Shown: one piece after another, positions 60,636 to 64,000 of the stretch
Position numbering within the stretch: position 1 is the stretch's first letter
How the letters are laid out: every line of letters starts with the position of its first letter
Source: Rhodococcus maanshanensis NBRC 100610
GTDB taxonomy: Bacteria > Actinomycetota > Actinomycetes > Mycobacteriales > Mycobacteriaceae
NCBI RefSeq assembly: GCF_001894865.1
Contig: NZ_BCXA01000041.1
Coordinates: forward strand, 1-64,000
Length of the DNA: 64,000 nucleotides
Direction of reading: 5' to 3'
Notes under the pieces: generated by a model
The model's input: the letters and a program-made list of their open reading frames with translations, nothing else
What the model was told of the DNA's origin: nothing
Databases searched by the model: none
Made by a program: the position numbers and the translations under genes

Positions 60636-61856
60636 ATGGGAAAACCCTCATCGACCTCCGCCGCAGGTACTGCGTTGGGATACCTGGCCCAGGTCGAATA
60701 TGCTCTGGCTGCGGCCGTCGAACTTGTACGAGATGCCCACCAGGACGCCTCCGTCAGTATTGAATTGCTGGACGACTTTGCAGTGCATGCTGATTCCACA
60801 ATAGCGGGAGACATGTGGTATCAGTCAAAGCACACAGTCGACCCTTCGAAGAACATCTCAGATCTTGACGTGGAGTTCTGGAAAACGATCTCATTGTGGA
60901 TTGATGCTTCACCGGAGTCCAATGTCTCGATGTTTTTGGTCACAAATGGGGGAGTCTCGGAGGGTTCCGGTATCGAGAAACTGATTCGTGGTTCCCGGGA
61001 TCCCGTCAAGGCATCAGCGATGCTAGCCTCAGCCGTTGAAAAATCCAGATCAGACGACATCAAGAAGTACTCGAAGTCCTTTATGGAGATGAAGCCGTCG
61101 CGGCGGATTGAATTCTTTGAACAGGTGACTGTGATTGTCCATGCGCCCGGGGCTGATGAGATCGACGAAAAGATACGCCGCGGGCTGACGATCGCCTGCC
61201 GCCCCCAGCATCATCAGGCAGTGACAGAATGGTTGCGAGGATGGTGGCATGACCGTGTTCGGCAGCATCTTATGGACTTCTGGCGAGGCAAGTATGAACC
61301 GATTCCTGTTCAAGAAGTAATGGATAGGATATTTGCAATTCAGGACCGGTTGCGTTCGGATGATCTGCCAATCTTTGAGGACCGAGACATGGGCGTCGCG
61401 GAGACGGAACTAGATTTCGAAGACGCGGTTTTTGTGCAGCAGTTGAGATTGATTTCAGTGCATCGCAAGCGGATAGAGAATTGTATACTTGAGCACAACC
61501 GGGCGTATCAGCAGCGGTCATATTGGCAGCGTTTCTCCCTCCTTTCTGTCGGCGAATTAGAGCGCTATGAGAAGATCCTCAAGAATGAGTGGATGAGATA
61601 TTTCCTTCCTCTTTCCGATGCCGATGAGGATGGGATCGACGAGAGCGAGCTTTGTAAGATCTATCGCAAGAATTTCGATGATCTCGACAAAAGTCCACTT
61701 CCCGCGATTAGGCCGTACGTATCGGAGCGGTTTGTTGCGAATGGGTCCTTGCATATCATGGCGGACCGCCTGGATATTGGTTGGCATCCAGACTATGTCG
61801 CCAGGCTTAGGGGTGTACTAGAGACGCCACTAGTTCGGAAGGGCGGTGCCGCGTGA
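60636..61856 (+). CDS. ABC-3C system effector: Cap4/DUF4297-like nuclease domain plus C-terminal ABC-3C domain
   Basis: A 406-residue soluble protein, first of three overlapping genes. The N-terminal ~210 residues start GTALGYLAQVEYALAAAVEL and carry the pattern E43..D46-D47...Q63-S-K65-H66 (SIELLDDFAV, WYQSKH), which looks like the PD-(D/E)xK-type nuclease core of Cap4/DUF4297-like effectors. The C-terminal half (WLRGWWHDRVRQHLMDFW, RKRIENCILEHNRAYQQRSYW, WHPDYVARLRGVLE) fits the domain that couples ABC-three-component effectors to their ATPase. Expected role: a DNA-targeting effector in anti-phage or anti-plasmid defence, held in check until triggered. The ATG has no strong ribosome site. 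Codon use is much less GC-rich than in genes to the left. The nuclease fold is inferred from motifs only. Confidence 0.72.
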   Translation: MGKPSSTSAAGTALGYLAQVEYALAAAVELVRDAHQDASVSIELLDDFAVHADSTIAGDMWYQSKHTVDPSKNISDLDVEFWKTISLWIDASPESNVSMFLVTNGGVSEGSGIEKLIRGSRDPVKASAMLASAVEKSRSDDIKKYSKSFMEMKPSRRIEFFEQVTVIVHAPGADEIDEKIRRGLTIACRPQHHQAVTEWLRGWWHDRVRQHLMDFWRGKYEPIPVQEVMDRIFAIQDRLRSDDLPIFEDRDMGVAETELDFEDAVFVQQLRLISVHRKRIENCILEHNRAYQQRSYWQRFSLLSVGELERYEKILKNEWMRYFLPLSDADEDGIDESELCKIYRKNFDDLDKSPLPAIRPYVSERFVANGSLHIMADRLDIGWHPDYVARLRGVLETPLVRKGGAA

Positions 61857-62368
61857 ATACGGCTCCTGTGAGCAACCGGGGTCTTGATTCTCAGGTGCCG
61901 ATGGAGGAGCGGGCGCTATTCAACCCAGCGTTCATTGCGGTCCTGCTCCATCGTGCGGTGAGGTCGTGGGAGCGAGAGCGACCCGATGGGATGCACGTAA
62001 TCTTATTGTTCCTAATCATTCCCATTGCGCTGCATAGCCCAACGCGAGCGAGACTTCCTCGCACCAAGAAATCGCCGATGATGGAGTGGATTCAAAGAAA
62101 TCCGGACAGCATGGTCTACATTCCTTCCAATTCGGTTGCTCTCCAGAGGAAGATTGGCAGAGGCGTGGAGCTAGCGATTCGATCGGGGGTGTTGGTCTCG
62201 CGTGGTACAGCCATCGTTGGCGTAGGAGAGGTAAAGCGGAGGACGAAGAGCACCGTATTCACGGAGGATTTTGACCAATGTATCAAGGCTGCAGATTTTC
62301 TAGGTAAATGGTTTGCGCAGCAGAATGACTACGCAACGATTCTGGCCACATGGGGAGTGAGACCGTAG
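61853..62368 (+). CDS. ABC-3C system middle component
   Basis: A 171-residue protein between the effector and ATPase genes. GTG at 61853 overlaps the effector stop by 4 bp (GTGA). The segment NPAFIAVLLHRAVRSWE near the N-terminus, the central LLFLIIPIALHSPTRARLP, and the C-terminal CIKAADFLGKWFAQQNDYATILATWGVRP match the pattern of ABC-three-component middle components, small winged-helix-like linkers thought to bridge ATPase and effector. The stop overlaps the next start by one base (TAGTG). Its exact middle-component subfamily cannot be fixed by eye. Confidence 0.7.
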   Translation: MNTAPVSNRGLDSQVPMEERALFNPAFIAVLLHRAVRSWERERPDGMHVILLFLIIPIALHSPTRARLPRTKKSPMMEWIQRNPDSMVYIPSNSVALQRKIGRGVELAIRSGVLVSRGTAIVGVGEVKRRTKSTVFTEDFDQCIKAADFLGKWFAQQNDYATILATWGVRP

Positions 62369-64000
62369 TGCAGATTGATTCTATTGTTCTCTACAGCAAG
62401 CTCGGCGATCGCCGTCAGATAGATTTTCGCTCAGGATCGCTAAACGTAATTACTGGATCTTCCCTGAAGGGGAAGTCTACCTTGATTCCAATAATTCGAT
62501 ACTTGCTGGGTTCGGGGTCTCCGCATACGCCCACGGGAGTTATCCGTAGGTCGGTCTCCTGGTTTGGACTGTCTGCACATGTCGGAGACACGCAATTCTA
62601 CATCGCACGGCCAGCGCCACCGGCGGGTACTGAGACCAGTCAGGCGATGCTTCTTATCAACCCTGCCGGAATTCCGGAATACGATGAATTGTCAGTCAAT
62701 GCGACAAGTGACGGCATTCGGGCGTACCTTGGCAATTTGATGGGAATAGAAGACAATGCCAATATTCCCAATGAGGGTCAAACCCGTCGTGCCTTGTCGG
62801 CAACTTTTGTTCATTCCCTGTATTACTGCTTTCAGGGGCAAGGTGAAATTGCCAATCCTGATATTCTTTTTCATCGGCAGAACCGGGACTTTCAGAAGCA
62901 AACCATTAAAGACACGCTACCTTACTTCATCGGTGCTCAAGGGTCGGCCGAGCTGAGGGCTCGCGAAGAGTTGCGTCAGTTGCGGCGGCAATTGAAGATT
63001 ATGCAGCAGCGACTCGCCCAGTATGAGATCATTCAGGAGTCGGGATTAGCGAACATGCAGTCGCTGATCAGCCAGGCGAGATCCTATGGGATGCTCGCGG
63101 AGGGTTCGACACCCATGACCACCGACGCTGCGACCGCGGCACTCTCCGAGGTGTTAGATGCGAAATGGGACCTCACAGCGCCTCCATTGAATACAAGCGA
63201 GTATGAGCGACTGCTGGAGGAAGCGAGCCGGTTGCGCGATGAGATCGCGCAGAAAGACCAGCAAATCCGACGCCTGGATGAGTATGCCGAGGTGCGGAAA
63301 TCCTACGCTGTCGAATTGGATCACCAGAGGTCCCGGCTCTCTTCGTTGCATCTGCTCCCTGACCTTAAATCTGAAGCGCAGCAATGCCCTGTTTGCGCTC
63401 AATCCTTGAATCCATCTGACACGAGTGTTCTGGACGAAGTCCAGCATTCCCTTGGGGAAATCGACATGCGCCTTCGTAATGTCGACAGAGAGGCTCCCCG
63501 TGTGGCAGAGAAGCGTGGCGAGCTCCGCGCGTCTGTGGAGGAGTCGAGGGCCGAATACCGGTCGACAGTCCGTGCGATTGACGAACTCGCAGAACTACAG
63601 AGACTGGAAGGACTCCGGTCCCGCGAGATTGAGATGAGGAGCTTCATAGCCGGACGCATCACGCAGTTTCTAGAACAAGCTGGTGCAGGTGAGGATGATG
63701 ACTTAGAGGGGCTTCGCAGTAGCTGCGAATCTCTTCAGAGGCGTACCGATCGGTTGGCACAGCGTGTTGACGGCGATGCGGTTCGATCGAGAACCGACTC
63801 GCTTCTCCGTGTGGTTTCCAGAAGGATGGGCGAGTTTGCCGCCCAACTCGGTCTGGAACACGCTTCATCCGGGGTAAGGATTGATTCAGGCCGTCTCACA
63901 ATCGTCGTCGTCGAGCCCTCAGGTCCTGCTTACATGGATGAACTGGAGATCGGGAGCGGAATGAACTGGGTGGGTTACCACCTGTGCGCCTATCTCGCGC
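62368..64000 (+). CDS. ABC-3C system ATPase, DUF3732/RecN-like (3' end outside window)
   Basis: An SMC/Rad50-like ABC ATPase, 544 residues visible before the window ends. GTG at 62368 overlaps the previous stop by one base. Walker A is G30-SSLKG-K36-S-T with typical N-terminal context (IDFRSGSLNVITGSS). A helical coiled-coil region spans ~190-480 and is interrupted by a single CPVC motif (Cys340, Cys343), a Rad50-like zinc-hook half. Near the right edge, EIGSGMNWVGYHLCAYLA looks like the signature region of DUF3732 ATPases. Walker B should follow outside the window. It would sense foreign DNA or replication structures and license the effector. The lower GC content is shared with the two preceding genes. 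Confidence 0.85.
   Translation, partial: MQIDSIVLYSKLGDRRQIDFRSGSLNVITGSSLKGKSTLIPIIRYLLGSGSPHTPTGVIRRSVSWFGLSAHVGDTQFYIARPAPPAGTETSQAMLLINPAGIPEYDELSVNATSDGIRAYLGNLMGIEDNANIPNEGQTRRALSATFVHSLYYCFQGQGEIANPDILFHRQNRDFQKQTIKDTLPYFIGAQGSAELRAREELRQLRRQLKIMQQRLAQYEIIQESGLANMQSLISQARSYGMLAEGSTPMTTDAATAALSEVLDAKWDLTAPPLNTSEYERLLEEASRLRDEIAQKDQQIRRLDEYAEVRKSYAVELDHQRSRLSSLHLLPDLKSEAQQCPVCAQSLNPSDTSVLDEVQHSLGEIDMRLRNVDREAPRVAEKRGELRASVEESRAEYRSTVRAIDELAELQRLEGLRSREIEMRSFIAGRITQFLEQAGAGEDDDLEGLRSSCESLQRRTDRLAQRVDGDAVRSRTDSLLRVVSRRMGEFAAQLGLEHASSGVRIDSGRLTIVVVEPSGPAYMDELEIGSGMNWVGYHLCAYLA

Overview
The window is high-GC actinobacterial DNA, most likely from a Nocardia-like member of the Mycobacteriales. 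Supporting signs are otsA with a tiny partner gene (an arrangement I recall from mycobacteria), IdeR/DmdR-type iron boxes, type I modular PKSs, a hydroxamate NRPS with MbtH, and MmpL-type and ThrE transporters. No tRNA, rRNA, CRISPR array, intact IS element or integrase was recognised. The last ~4 kb (from about 59.7 kb) is visibly poorer in G+C and looks acquired.

Region 1 (1-16.1 kb) is the edge of a rearranged modular polyketide cluster. A fully reducing module (KS-AT-DH-ER-KR-ACP plus docking tail) enters from the left on the + strand. On the - strand lie a terminal module (KS-AT-DH-KR-ACP-TE) and, 10 bp behind it, a Baeyer-Villiger-type flavoprotein. The terminal module's DH has lost both catalytic residues, and the flavoprotein's fingerprint His is Ser. 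Upstream of the terminal module is a frameshifted relic of another PKS docking tail, followed on the + strand by a protein made only of a KR structural subdomain fused to a second thioesterase. The two KS regions form a long inverted repeat.

Region 2 (16.2-22.9 kb) holds a DUF6326-like membrane protein divergent from a NarL-type two-component system, a methyltransferase convergent with a PaaK/CapK-like adenylate-forming enzyme, and otsA behind a 57-codon gene.

Region 3 (22.9-54.5 kb) is an iron-regulated hydroxamate siderophore locus. It has an asymmetric heterodimeric ABC exporter, a formyltransferase, an alpha/beta hydrolase, a 5604-residue four-module NRPS (C-A-T-E-C-A-T-E-C-A-T-C-A-T-C), an ornithine N5-monooxygenase and MbtH. 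Four iron boxes sit at the promoters. Adenylation codes read DINYWGGIG (formyl-hydroxyornithine), DVPHASLVE (probably Ser), DMENLGLIN (hydroxyornithine) and DVFILGAVN (unassigned). The monooxygenase and formyltransferase would make exactly the monomers for modules 1 and 3. Two of the five C domains lack the catalytic His and there is no TE, so the product and its release are open questions. Two unrelated blocks interrupt the locus: a TetR-MmpL-YhgE/Pip operon with a double palindromic operator, and a MerR/CMD/beta-lactamase-like block with a MerR-type operator.

Region 4 (54.5-64 kb) holds a ThrE exporter behind an NTF2/SnoaL-like gene, a multicopper-oxidase lipoprotein fused to a repeat (probable beta-propeller) tail, a 0.9-kb gap, and an overlapping three-gene set matching the ABC-three-component (ABC-3C) conflict systems: a nuclease-like effector, a middle component and a DUF3732-type ATPase cut by the window end.
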